The notes beneath the pieces were generated by a model, which saw only the letters and a list, made by a program, of their open reading frames with translations, was not told where the DNA came from and ran no database searches. From Faecalimonas sp. (GTDB lineage Bacteria > Bacillota_A > Clostridia > Lachnospirales > Lachnospiraceae), in contig JAPFCT010000032.1 in the NCBI GenBank assembly GCA_026169575.1, forward strand, positions 1-5,604: 5,604 bases of DNA. Direction: 5' to 3'. Numbering within the stretch: the stretch's first letter is position 1; each line of letters opens with the position of its first letter. The translations under genes and the position numbers were made by a program. Positions 1 through 5,604 of the stretch are shown in pieces.

Positions 1-11
1 GCCTAGTAACA

Positions 12-26
12 AGGGCTTATAGCCCT
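12..26 (+). repeat. Perfect 6-bp inverted repeat, loop TAT
   Basis: AGGGCT at 12-17 pairs with AGCCCT at 21-26. The hairpin sits seven bases before a stronger one, and there is no T-run after it. It is probably part of the structured element end at 1-60, either DNA-level or in an RNA read through it. Confidence 0.7.
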
Positions 27-33
27 AGAGCAA

Positions 34-54
34 ACCACCCGTTGGACGGGTGGT
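34..54 (+). repeat. Perfect 8-bp GC-rich inverted repeat, loop TTGGA
   Basis: ACCACCCG at 34-41 pairs with CGGGTGGT at 47-54, six of the eight pairs being G-C. The bases after it (CATGATTTAG) are not T-rich, so a classical rho-independent terminator is unlikely. The foot of the stem ends only 28 bases before the lon start codon, so in an mRNA read from upstream it would sit just 5' of the lon ribosome binding site. Confidence 0.75.
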
Positions 55-73
55 CATGATTTAGATAACAGTT

Positions 74-78
74 GGAGG
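74..78 (+). promoter_or_regulatory. lon ribosome binding site (GGAGG)
   Basis: GGAGG ends four bases before ATG at 83. It is a strong anti-16S match with slightly tight spacing, and it fixes the lon start, which also matches the usual LonA N-terminus. Confidence 0.85.
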
Positions 79-82
79 AAAT

Positions 83-2425
83 ATGGAGAAAATACTGGAA
101 AGTCTGCCAATGATTCCGCTGCGCGGCATGACGATCCTTCCTGAGATGGTTGTACATTTTGACATCAGCAGGAAGAAATCAATCGAGGCCGTGCAGGAAG
201 CGATGGTGGGAGATCAGAGAATATTTTTAGTGACACAGCGGGAGGTAGAGACAGAGGAGCCGTACCAGAAGGACTTGTTTGAGATCGGAACGATTGGTAC
301 GATCAAGCAGGTGATCAAGCTCCCAAAGAAGATCTTACGAATCCTTGTTGTGGGTGAAGAGCGGGCGGCGCTCCGCAATATCGAGTGCGGGGAGCCATAT
401 ATGAGAGCGCTTGTAGAAGTGGAGCGTGAGGCAGAAAAAGAGCAGACGGAAGAAGGAATCCAGGAGCAGGATCCTCAGACAGAGGCGCTTGTGAGAAATC
501 TGAAAGAAATGTTTGCAGAGTTTGGTGTGAAGAGTCCGAAAGTCAGCAAGGAGACAGTGGCACAGATTCTGGATATCGATGATCTGAAAAAGCTTGTCGG
601 ACAAATCTGTGCAAATGTTCCGCTTCCTTACAGAGAACTGCAGGAACTGCTGAATGGGCGGGATCCGTGGAAGCTCTATGAACTGCTCAGTTTTAAACTG
701 GCAAATGAGCTTCAGATCATGAATATTAAGGACGAGATCCAGGTAAAAGTGAAAGAGCGCGTGGATAAACATCAGCGCGAGTATATTTTAAGAGAGCAGC
801 TGAAGCTGATCCGGGAAGAGCTTGGGGATGATACGACGCTCAGTGATGCGGATGAATTTGAAGCGGCCACAAAACAGCTGGAAGCATCAAAGGAAGTAAA
901 GGAAAAGCTGTTAAAAGAAATCAAACGTTTTAAAAACTCGATCGGAAGTGCAGCGGAGACATCGGTGATACGGACCTATATCGAGACGATGTTAGAGATG
1001 CCGTGGGATAAGAAAAAAGAAGAAACTTACGATTTGAATTATGCAAAAGAAATTCTGAAAAAAGAACATTATGGGCTGGAAGAAGTCAAAGAGCGTGTGT
1101 TGGAATATCTTGCGGTACGCACACTGACACAGAAGGGAAATACACCGATCTTGTGCCTGGTTGGACCTCCGGGAACTGGAAAGACATCGATCGCGCGTTC
1201 ACTTGCAAAAGCGCTCGACAAACCTTATGTAAGAATTTCCCTTGGGGGTGTCAAAGATGAGGCTGAGATCCGGGGACACCGGAAGACTTATGTCGGTGCG
1301 ATGCCGGGCAGAATTGCAAATGGACTGAAGACAGCAGGGGTAAAAAATCCACTGATGCTTCTGGACGAGATCGACAAAGCAAGTTCCGACTATAAGGGGG
1401 ATACATTTTCTGCGCTTTTGGAAGTGCTTGACAGTGAGCAGAATTATAAGTTCCGGGATCATTATCTGGAAGTTCCGGTGGATCTGTCGGAGGTGTTGTT
1501 TGTGACGACTGCAAATTCACTTCAGACGATCCCACGGCCGCTTTTAGACCGTATGGAGATCATCGAGATCAGCAGTTATACAGAAAATGAAAAAGAACAT
1601 ATCGCAGCAGAGCATCTGATCCCAAAACAGCTAAAGCGGCATGGGCTTTCCAAAGAACAGCTTCAGATCAGCAAACATGCAGTCGGAAGGATGATCCATT
1701 CTTATACAAAAGAGGCAGGTGTACGTCAGCTGGAGCGAAAAATCGGAGCCATCTGCAGAAAAACAGCCAAGGAAATCCTTGAGAAGGATAAGAAGAAAGT
1801 CCGGGTGACAGAAAAAAATCTTGAGAAATATCTCGGGAAAGAATTATTTACGTATGAAATGGCAAATGAGACGGATGAGATCGGAATCGTCCGCGGGCTT
1901 GCATGGACTAGCGTCGGTGGAGATACACTTCAGATCGAAGTGAACCTAATGCCGGGAAAAGGCGAACTGCTCCTGACCGGACAGCTCGGCGATGTGATGA
2001 AAGAGTCGGCGATGACCGGGATCAGTTATATCCGTTCGATCAGCGAGTCCTATGGGATCGAGGCGGACTATTTTGAAAAACATGACTTCCATGTGCATAT
2101 TCCGGAGGGGGCTGTTCCAAAAGACGGTCCATCGGCCGGGATTACAATGGCGACAGCGATCCTCTCGGCTATTTTGGAGCGGAAGGTCCGTGCAGATCTT
2201 GCAATGACCGGGGAGATCACACTGCGAGGAAGGGTGCTTCCGATCGGTGGGCTCAAAGAGAAACTGCTGGCTGCAAAAAATGCGGGGATCAGGACGGTAT
2301 TGATCCCGGTGAAAAACAAGAGGGATGTGGAAGAACTGTCTTCAGAGATCACGAGAGGGCTGGAGATCATCCCGGTGGAACAGATGAAGGAAGTGCTGGA
2401 GTACGCGCTTCTGCCAGAAGAGTAA
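83..2425 (+). CDS. lon: ATP-dependent protease LonA (EC 3.4.21.53)
   Basis: Cytosolic hexameric AAA+ protease that unfolds and degrades misfolded and short-lived regulatory proteins. At 780 aa it is full length for LonA (E. coli 784). Visible in order: the N-terminal substrate-binding LAN domain (about 8-205), opening LPMIPLRG; a very acidic linker at about 114-135; the helical region with the conserved QREYILREQ at 231-239; the AAA+ module with Walker A GPPGTGKT (361-368), Walker B DEID (428-431), sensor-1 N478, arginine finger R490 and sensor-2 R548; and the C-terminal protease domain with PKDGPSAG (679-686) carrying catalytic Ser684, and GLKEK with catalytic Lys727. The Ser-Lys dyad is 43 residues apart, as in E. 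coli (S679/K722). The N-domain makes it LonA rather than membrane LonB. ATG 83 has GGAGG four bases upstream. ysxC follows after 14 bases, the usual Firmicute order, with clpX often upstream. No CIRCE or CtsR operator is visible in the 82 bases before it, so any heat-shock control lies further upstream. Confidence 0.99.
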   Translation: MEKILESLPMIPLRGMTILPEMVVHFDISRKKSIEAVQEAMVGDQRIFLVTQREVETEEPYQKDLFEIGTIGTIKQVIKLPKKILRILVVGEERAALRNIECGEPYMRALVEVEREAEKEQTEEGIQEQDPQTEALVRNLKEMFAEFGVKSPKVSKETVAQILDIDDLKKLVGQICANVPLPYRELQELLNGRDPWKLYELLSFKLANELQIMNIKDEIQVKVKERVDKHQREYILREQLKLIREELGDDTTLSDADEFEAATKQLEASKEVKEKLLKEIKRFKNSIGSAAETSVIRTYIETMLEMPWDKKKEETYDLNYAKEILKKEHYGLEEVKERVLEYLAVRTLTQKGNTPILCLVGPPGTGKTSIARSLAKALDKPYVRISLGGVKDEAEIRGHRKTYVGAMPGRIANGLKTAGVKNPLMLLDEIDKASSDYKGDTFSALLEVLDSEQNYKFRDHYLEVPVDLSEVLFVTTANSLQTIPRPLLDRMEIIEISSYTENEKEHIAAEHLIPKQLKRHGLSKEQLQISKHAVGRMIHSYTKEAGVRQLERKIGAICRKTAKEILEKDKKKVRVTEKNLEKYLGKELFTYEMANETDEIGIVRGLAWTSVGGDTLQIEVNLMPGKGELLLTGQLGDVMKESAMTGISYIRSISESYGIEADYFEKHDFHVHIPEGAVPKDGPSAGITMATAILSAILERKVRADLAMTGEITLRGRVLPIGGLKEKLLAAKNAGIRTVLIPVKNKRDVEELSSEITRGLEIIPVEQMKEVLEYALLPEE

Positions 2426-2439
2426 GGAAAGGGAAACGT

Positions 2440-3054
2440 ATGATTATCAGAAACATTAATTTAGAGACAGTCTGTGGGATCACAAGTAAACTGCCGGAAA
2501 ATGACAGACCGGAGATCGCATTTGCAGGAAAGTCCAATGTCGGGAAATCTTCCCTGATCAATGCGCTGATGAACCGGAAAGCCTATGCAAGAATCTCGGC
2601 AACACCGGGAAAGACACAGACGATCAATTTTTATAATATCAATGAAGAACTTTATCTTGTGGATCTTCCGGGATATGGATATGCAAAGGTCTCTGAGAAA
2701 GAGAAGATCCAGTGGGGAAAGCTGATCGAGAAATATCTGCACACTTCCAGACAGTTGAAGGCAGTATTTCTTTTGATTGACATCCGCCATGAGCCATCGT
2801 CGAATGACAGGATGATGTATCAGTGGATTGTGGATCAGGGATATAATCCGATCATTATCGCAACAAAATTAGATAAAATTAAGCGCAGTCAGGTGCAAAA
2901 ACATGTTAAAATGATAAAAGAAGGACTGAAGCTTGTACCAGGAACAACCGTGATCCCGTTCTCTTCCGAGACAAAACAGGGAAGAGATGAAATCTGGGAA
3001 CTGGTCGAGCGTGAATTCCTGGGACAAGAAGAGACAGAAGAAAGCGAAAATTAA
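2440..3054 (+). CDS. ysxC: Ribosome biogenesis GTPase YsxC/EngB (YihA)
   Basis: Essential TRAFAC-class GTPase that acts in late 50S subunit assembly in the cytoplasm. At 204 aa it has the normal length for this single-domain family (about 195-210). Motifs seen: G1/P-loop GKSNVGKS (30-37), switch-I/G2 region GKTQTINFY (57-65) with Thr61 the likely G2 threonine, G3 DLPG (75-78) inside the family signature DLPGYGYA, G4 TKLD (142-145) for guanine recognition, and G5 around SSE (175-177). The tail (196-204) is acidic and probably disordered. The ATG is preceded by a purine-rich stretch with AGG and GGG at 2425-2433, a weaker ribosome site than those of the neighbouring genes. Only 14 bases separate it from the lon stop, so the two are almost certainly cotranscribed. 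The family is also named engB or yihA. All GTP-binding motifs are intact. Confidence 0.98.
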   Translation: MIIRNINLETVCGITSKLPENDRPEIAFAGKSNVGKSSLINALMNRKAYARISATPGKTQTINFYNINEELYLVDLPGYGYAKVSEKEKIQWGKLIEKYLHTSRQLKAVFLLIDIRHEPSSNDRMMYQWIVDQGYNPIIIATKLDKIKRSQVQKHVKMIKEGLKLVPGTTVIPFSSETKQGRDEIWELVEREFLGQEETEESEN

Positions 3055-3087
3055 GAAGCGGGAGAAAATCACAGATTCACAAAAAAG

Positions 3088-3093
3088 AGGTGG
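3088..3093 (+). promoter_or_regulatory. Ribosome binding site AGGTGG that decides the ytvI-like gene start
   Basis: AGGTGG, one mismatch from AGGAGG, ends five bases before ATG 3099. The in-frame GTG at 3090 lies inside this site and has no proper site of its own, so it is very unlikely to be the real start. Confidence 0.8.
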
Positions 3094-3098
3094 AGCAT

Positions 3099-4220
3099 AT
3101 GGAAGACAGAAGACCTTACTGGAAGGTGGCAGCAAGTCTTTTCATCAGTCTGATAGGGACAGTACTGTTTGTAGTGGCAGGATTTAAATTAATGGGGTAT
3201 TTTATGCCGTTTGTGATCGGGTGGGTCATCGCGATGATCGCCAACCCGGTTGTGCGGTGGCTGGAGAAACGGCTGAAGATCGTAAGGAAGCTGGGGTCGG
3301 CGATCATCATTGTTCTCGTGCTTGGGCTGATCGTGACGGGGCTTTACTTTGGGATCAGTAAAGCATTCACAGAAATAAAGATCTTTATCGATAATTTCCC
3401 GGAGATGTATCAGCAGTTTGAGTCAGATTTCCGTCAGATCGGAAGAGAATTTCAGGGGTTGTTCCATCTGATGCCGGAAGAACTGCAGGCAGGATGGGAC
3501 GCAATGGTCAGCAATATGGATCAGGGGATGGCGGATCTGATCACGGGAATCAGTGAGCCGACAGTGACAGCTGCAGGAAATTTTGCCAAGCGTCTTCCTT
3601 CTATCCTGATCGCAGTGATTGTGACAGTGATTTCTGCTTATATATTTATTGCAGAGCGTGAGGAAATCATCGTCTGGAGCAAGAAGATCGCCCCGGGAGC
3701 ATTGCAGAAGAAAATGACGATGGTAGTGGACAATTTTAAATATGCGGTGGGCGGATACTTTAAAGCGCAGTTTAAGATCATGGTAGTTGTAGCGCTGATA
3801 CTGAGCTTCGGTCTGGCGATCCTGAAAGTAAAATACGTACTGCTCTGCGCGATCCTGATCGCACTGCTTGACTTTCTTCCGTTTTTTGGAACCGGAACTG
3901 CGATGATACCGTGGGCGGTTTTTAAACTTCTGACGGGAGATTATAAAATGGCGATCGGTCTGCTTATTTTATATGGGACAACACAGCTTGTCAGACAGCT
4001 GATCCAGCCAAAGCTGGTGGCAGACAGCATGGGACTTACCCCTCTTGTGACGTTAGTCTTACTCTATGTGGGATATAAAATGGGAAGCGTGCTTGGTATG
4101 ATCCTTGCAGTCCCGGCAGGAATGATTGTGATCAACATGTACAAGGCAGGAGCATTTGACTATATTTTAGATGATGTCAAAATATTGGCGCAGGGGATCC
4201 AGAAATTAAGAGAGCCTTAG
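3099..4220 (+). CDS. ytvI: AI-2E/PerM family polytopic membrane protein, YtvI-like (sporulation integral membrane protein)
   Basis: Inner-membrane protein of the AI-2E (PerM) superfamily, 373 aa from ATG 3099 (B. subtilis YtvI is close to this length). Hydrophobic segments: about 10-29, 32-48 and 66-86; then a soluble, helix-rich stretch of about 80 residues (87-165) characteristic of the family; then about 166-185, 226-242, 246-272, 283-295 and 313-346, with an amphipathic C-terminus. The conserved family block lies at 258-272: LDFLPFFGTGTAMIPW, with the GTGT-PW pattern I associate with the YtvI subgroup, followed by a QLIQPKLVADSMGL stretch (300-313). Function is poorly known. YtvI is linked to sporulation by sigma-E expression in Bacillus, while other superfamily members export small molecules or act as antiporters. 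The subgroup call is inference; the superfamily call is firm. It follows ysxC by 44 bases without a visible promoter or terminator, so readthrough from lon-ysxC is likely. The start was moved from GTG 3090 to ATG 3099 because of the ribosome site. Confidence 0.87.
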   Translation: MEDRRPYWKVAASLFISLIGTVLFVVAGFKLMGYFMPFVIGWVIAMIANPVVRWLEKRLKIVRKLGSAIIIVLVLGLIVTGLYFGISKAFTEIKIFIDNFPEMYQQFESDFRQIGREFQGLFHLMPEELQAGWDAMVSNMDQGMADLITGISEPTVTAAGNFAKRLPSILIAVIVTVISAYIFIAEREEIIVWSKKIAPGALQKKMTMVVDNFKYAVGGYFKAQFKIMVVVALILSFGLAILKVKYVLLCAILIALLDFLPFFGTGTAMIPWAVFKLLTGDYKMAIGLLILYGTTQLVRQLIQPKLVADSMGLTPLVTLVLLYVGYKMGSVLGMILAVPAGMIVINMYKAGAFDYILDDVKILAQGIQKLREP

Positions 4221-4281
4221 CAGAAAACGGGGGAATTACTGACAGAGAAGTTTGCAGGTGTTTTTTGAAAAAGGAAAACAG

Positions 4282-4298
4282 TCCGGTGGAAAGCCGGA
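4282..4298 (+). repeat. Short inverted repeat TCCGG/CCGGA, loop TGGAAAG
   Basis: TCCGG at 4282-4286 pairs with CCGGA at 4294-4298. The five-bp stem has no T-run after it, so it would not terminate transcription of the ytvI-like gene on its own. Confidence 0.5.
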
Positions 4299-4303
4299 GT
4301 GGA

Positions 4304-4309
4304 TAAAAT
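4304..4309 (+). promoter_or_regulatory. Candidate -10 element (TAAAAT) for the PLP enzyme gene
   Basis: TAAAAT matches TATAAT at five of six positions and would start transcription about 5-10 bases before the ribosome site. No good -35 hexamer lies 16-18 bases upstream; the nearest, TTGAAA at 4265-4270, is 33 bases away. This is therefore only a weak candidate, and readthrough from upstream is equally possible. Confidence 0.2.
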
Positions 4310-4322
4310 GTACACAGCAGAA

Positions 4323-4328
4323 AGGTGG
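4323..4328 (+). promoter_or_regulatory. Ribosome binding site AGGTGG that decides the PLP enzyme start
   Basis: AGGTGG ends eight bases before ATG 4337, a good distance. The in-frame GTG at 4325 lies inside this site and is rejected as a start. Confidence 0.8.
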
Positions 4329-4336
4329 AAAAAACA

Positions 4337-5548
4337 ATGAAGTACGATTTTACAACAATTGTGGACAGACAAGGGAAAGATGCGATCGCGGTGGATCTTC
4401 CGGAATTTTTTGATCCATATCAGCATGGAGTGACATTAAAGGAAGGGTTTGATCTGATCCCGATGTGGGTAGCAGATATGAACTTTCCGGCAGTGCCGAC
4501 GATTCCGAAGGCGATGGAGGAGCGTATCCACCATACCACTTATGGATATTTTGAACCGAGAAAAGAATATTTTGACTGTATCATCAACTGGCAGAAGGAG
4601 AGAAACGGTGTGGAAGGGCTGACACCGGAATGTATCGGTTATGAGAACGGTGTGCTCGGAGGTGTGGTAAGCGCGCTCAGAGTATTCTGTTCGCAGGGAG
4701 ACACCGTATTACTGCACAGCCCGACCTATATCGGATTTACAAATACGCTGAAGAACAATGGATTTGATATTATCCACAGTCCGCTTGTGCAGGATGAAGA
4801 GGGAATCTGGCGTATGGATTTTGAAGACATGGAAAAGAAGATCAAAGAACATAAGATCCATGCCGCGATCTTGTGTTCCCCGCACAATCCGACCGGGCGT
4901 GTGTGGGAACGATGGGAACTGGAGAAGGCAATGCAGATCTATAAAGAAAATGATGTCTTTGTTATCTCTGACGAGATCTGGTCGGATATCGTTCTCTATG
5001 GAAATCAGCATATTCCGACACAGTCTGTATCAGAAGATGCGAAAAACCGCACCGTAGCAATGTATGCTCCTTCCAAGACCTTTAATCTGGCAGGACTGGT
5101 CGGAAGTTACCATATCATTTATAACAAATACATCAGGGAACGTGTCGAAAAAGAGTCTTCGTTATGTCATTACAATTCGATCAACCTTCTGTCTATGTAT
5201 GCGCTGATGGGTGCTTACTGTGAAGAGGGAGCAGAGTGGGCAGATGAACTCCGTCAAGTGCTCGGAGAAAACGTGACATACGCATGTGATTTTATCGAGA
5301 AACACTTCCCGGGTGTAAACGTATCGAGACCGCAGGGAACTTATATGTTGTTTTTAGACTGTACCGAATGGTGCGAAGAACATGGCATTACGATTGATGA
5401 ATTGCAGGCAAAAGGATATGAAGTCGGTGTCGTATGGCAGGATGGACGTGCGTTCCACGGCCCATGTGCGATCCGTATGAATCTGGCTCTTCCGTTTAGC
5501 AGAGTCAAAGAAGCATTCGATCGTCTTGCAGCGCATGTGTTCTGCTAA
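4337..5548 (+). CDS. patB: MalY/PatB family PLP-dependent C-S lyase / aminotransferase
   Basis: Fold-type I PLP enzyme of the MalY/PatB group. Characterised members cleave C-S bonds of cystathionine or cysteine conjugates (beta-lyase, giving homocysteine or a thiol plus pyruvate and ammonia); some act as aminotransferases. It is cytosolic, with no signal peptide. From ATG 4337 it has 403 aa, close to PatB and MalY (about 390). Seen: the family N-terminal block PMWVADMNF (42-50; most members have D rather than N at 49), TYGYF (68-72), SPHNPTG with Asn184 for the PLP ring hydroxyl, DEIWSD with Asp212 for the pyridine nitrogen, SKTFNLAG with Lys247 as the Schiff-base lysine, and IRMNLALP with Arg380 as the substrate-carboxylate arginine. 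The catalytic set is complete. Start chosen by the AGGTGG site eight bases upstream. It is separated from the ytvI-like gene by 116 bases and may be its own unit. Substrate cannot be read from sequence; patB is a family label, not proof of orthology. Confidence 0.94.
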   Translation: MKYDFTTIVDRQGKDAIAVDLPEFFDPYQHGVTLKEGFDLIPMWVADMNFPAVPTIPKAMEERIHHTTYGYFEPRKEYFDCIINWQKERNGVEGLTPECIGYENGVLGGVVSALRVFCSQGDTVLLHSPTYIGFTNTLKNNGFDIIHSPLVQDEEGIWRMDFEDMEKKIKEHKIHAAILCSPHNPTGRVWERWELEKAMQIYKENDVFVISDEIWSDIVLYGNQHIPTQSVSEDAKNRTVAMYAPSKTFNLAGLVGSYHIIYNKYIRERVEKESSLCHYNSINLLSMYALMGAYCEEGAEWADELRQVLGENVTYACDFIEKHFPGVNVSRPQGTYMLFLDCTEWCEEHGITIDELQAKGYEVGVVWQDGRAFHGPCAIRMNLALPFSRVKEAFDRLAAHVFC

Positions 5549-5577
5549 GAGAGTATGGAAAAATAATATACTTGTAT

Positions 5578-5604
5578 AAAAAGGACTGCAGCGATTTGAA
5601 GGGA
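5578..5604 (+). terminator. Possible left half of an intrinsic terminator, cut by the window end
   Basis: Thirty bases after the PLP enzyme stop, an A-run (5578-5582) runs into GGACTGCAGCGATT (5583-5596) and then TTGAAGGGA-like loop sequence. A-run plus GC-rich arm is how a bidirectional rho-independent terminator begins. The pairing right arm and T-run would fall beyond base 5604, so this is inference from half the structure. Confidence 0.3.

Larger units (their letters stand above)
1..60 (+). mobile_element. Probable right end of an IS200/IS605-type element (partial; body lies upstream of the window)
   Basis: The sequence shows two perfect hairpins in tandem: AGGGCT/AGCCCT (12-17 with 21-26, loop TAT) and ACCACCCG/CGGGTGGT (34-41 with 47-54, loop TTGGA). 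TCAT follows directly, at 54-57. No T-tract follows either stem, which argues against an ordinary intrinsic terminator. IS200/IS605 elements end in subterminal imperfect or perfect hairpins recognised by the TnpA Y1 transposase, and in tnpB-carrying members the right end also forms the 3' part of the omega RNA. The ACCACCC...GGGTGGT stem looks to me like such ends in clostridial genomes, but this is recognition from memory and not a search. The first frame reads GCC TAG TAA, which could be the last codons of an upstream gene (tnpB, or clpX if no element is present). The exact right boundary is unknown; about 55-65 is a guess. Confidence 0.45.
4255..4320 (+). other. Structured leader of the PLP enzyme gene; weak resemblance to a cobalamin-riboswitch core
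   Basis: Within the 116-base gap before the PLP enzyme gene, three pieces occur in the order seen in cobalamin aptamers: CAGGTG (4255-4260), AAAAAGGAA (4268-4276, compare AAAAGGGAA), and a stem-loop CCGG-TGGAAAG-CCGG (4283-4297, compare GGTGAAAxTCC). The highly conserved CCCGC and ACTGT blocks expected next are missing, and there is no room for the full aptamer of roughly 200 bases plus an expression platform. It is either a degenerate remnant or chance similarity. I report it as a structured leader without assigning a ligand. Confidence 0.2.

Noticed and set aside
34..60. Hairpin at 34-54 as an intrinsic terminator of the upstream gene
   Set aside because: The bases after the stem are CATGATTTAG, not a T-tract. 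The paired hairpins fit a mobile-element end better, though a terminator cannot be fully excluded.
42..66. TTGGAC (42-47) with TTAGAT (61-66) as a lon promoter
   Set aside because: The spacer is only 13 bases, the -35 lies in the hairpin loop, and the -10 match is poor.
1..82. CIRCE or CtsR heat-shock operators before lon
   Set aside because: I looked for TTAGCACTC/GAGTGCTAA and tandem GGTCAAA-type heptads. Neither occurs in the visible leader.
335..2561. Several antisense open frames of 64-145 codons opposite lon and the start of ysxC
   Set aside because: They lie opposite conserved coding sequence, have low-complexity hydrophobic or Ser/Pro/Leu-rich products, lack ribosome sites and match no family I know. 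They are shadows of the sense genes.
2987..3187. Plus-strand 66-codon frame spanning the ysxC end and the ytvI-like start
   Set aside because: It overlaps two well-supported genes in another frame, has a Lys/Arg-rich product without domain features, and has no ribosome site placed for it.
4758..5057. 99-codon plus-strand frame inside the PLP enzyme gene
   Set aside because: It is fully nested in a conserved gene with all catalytic residues, and its Arg/Ser-rich composition is typical of an out-of-frame reading.
83..5548. High density of GATC throughout the genes
   Set aside because: It follows from heavy use of the ATC isoleucine codon after codons ending in G, plus GAT followed by C. It is spread evenly through coding sequence and does not form a cluster or origin-like array.
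5567..5578. TATAC-TT-GTATA palindrome after the last gene
   Set aside because: It is a short AT-only-type palindrome in AT-rich intergenic DNA, expected by chance, and its two-base loop is too tight for a stable hairpin.

Overview
The window looks like a core-genome segment of an anaerobic Firmicute, most likely Clostridia and probably Lachnospiraceae (Clostridium cluster XIVa). The reasons are moderate GC, Ile codons dominated by ATC, strong G-rich Shine-Dalgarno sequences, the Gram-positive order lon-ysxC, and a YtvI-type membrane protein as found in spore-formers. The assignment is inferred from gene order and codon style. No marker gene in the window fixes the genus.

Layout. Bases 1-82 are non-coding and carry two perfect hairpins in a row, without a T-tract. 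They resemble the right end of an IS200/IS605-type element whose body would lie before base 1. Four genes follow, all on the + strand: lon (83-2425, ATP-dependent protease LonA), ysxC/engB (2440-3054, ribosome-assembly GTPase), a ytvI-like AI-2E/PerM-family membrane protein (3099-4220) and a MalY/PatB-type PLP enzyme (4337-5548). Lon, YsxC and the PLP enzyme keep all the catalytic or nucleotide-binding residues that I checked. No gene is frameshifted or broken.

The first three genes are spaced by 14 and 44 bases and probably share one transcript. The 116-base gap before the PLP enzyme is the largest in the window. It holds a short hairpin, a possible -10 element and a stretch that superficially resembles part of a cobalamin-riboswitch core. 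The last 27 bases look like the left arm of an intrinsic terminator cut off by the window edge.

Functionally, lon and ysxC are a common housekeeping pair (protein quality control, 50S subunit assembly). The ytvI-like protein and the C-S lyase/aminotransferase look like neighbours that happen to be co-oriented, with no shared pathway. I saw no convincing new multi-gene system. The points most worth checking are the mobile-element-like end directly in front of lon, the leader of the PLP enzyme, and two start codons that simple ORF calling places too far upstream.
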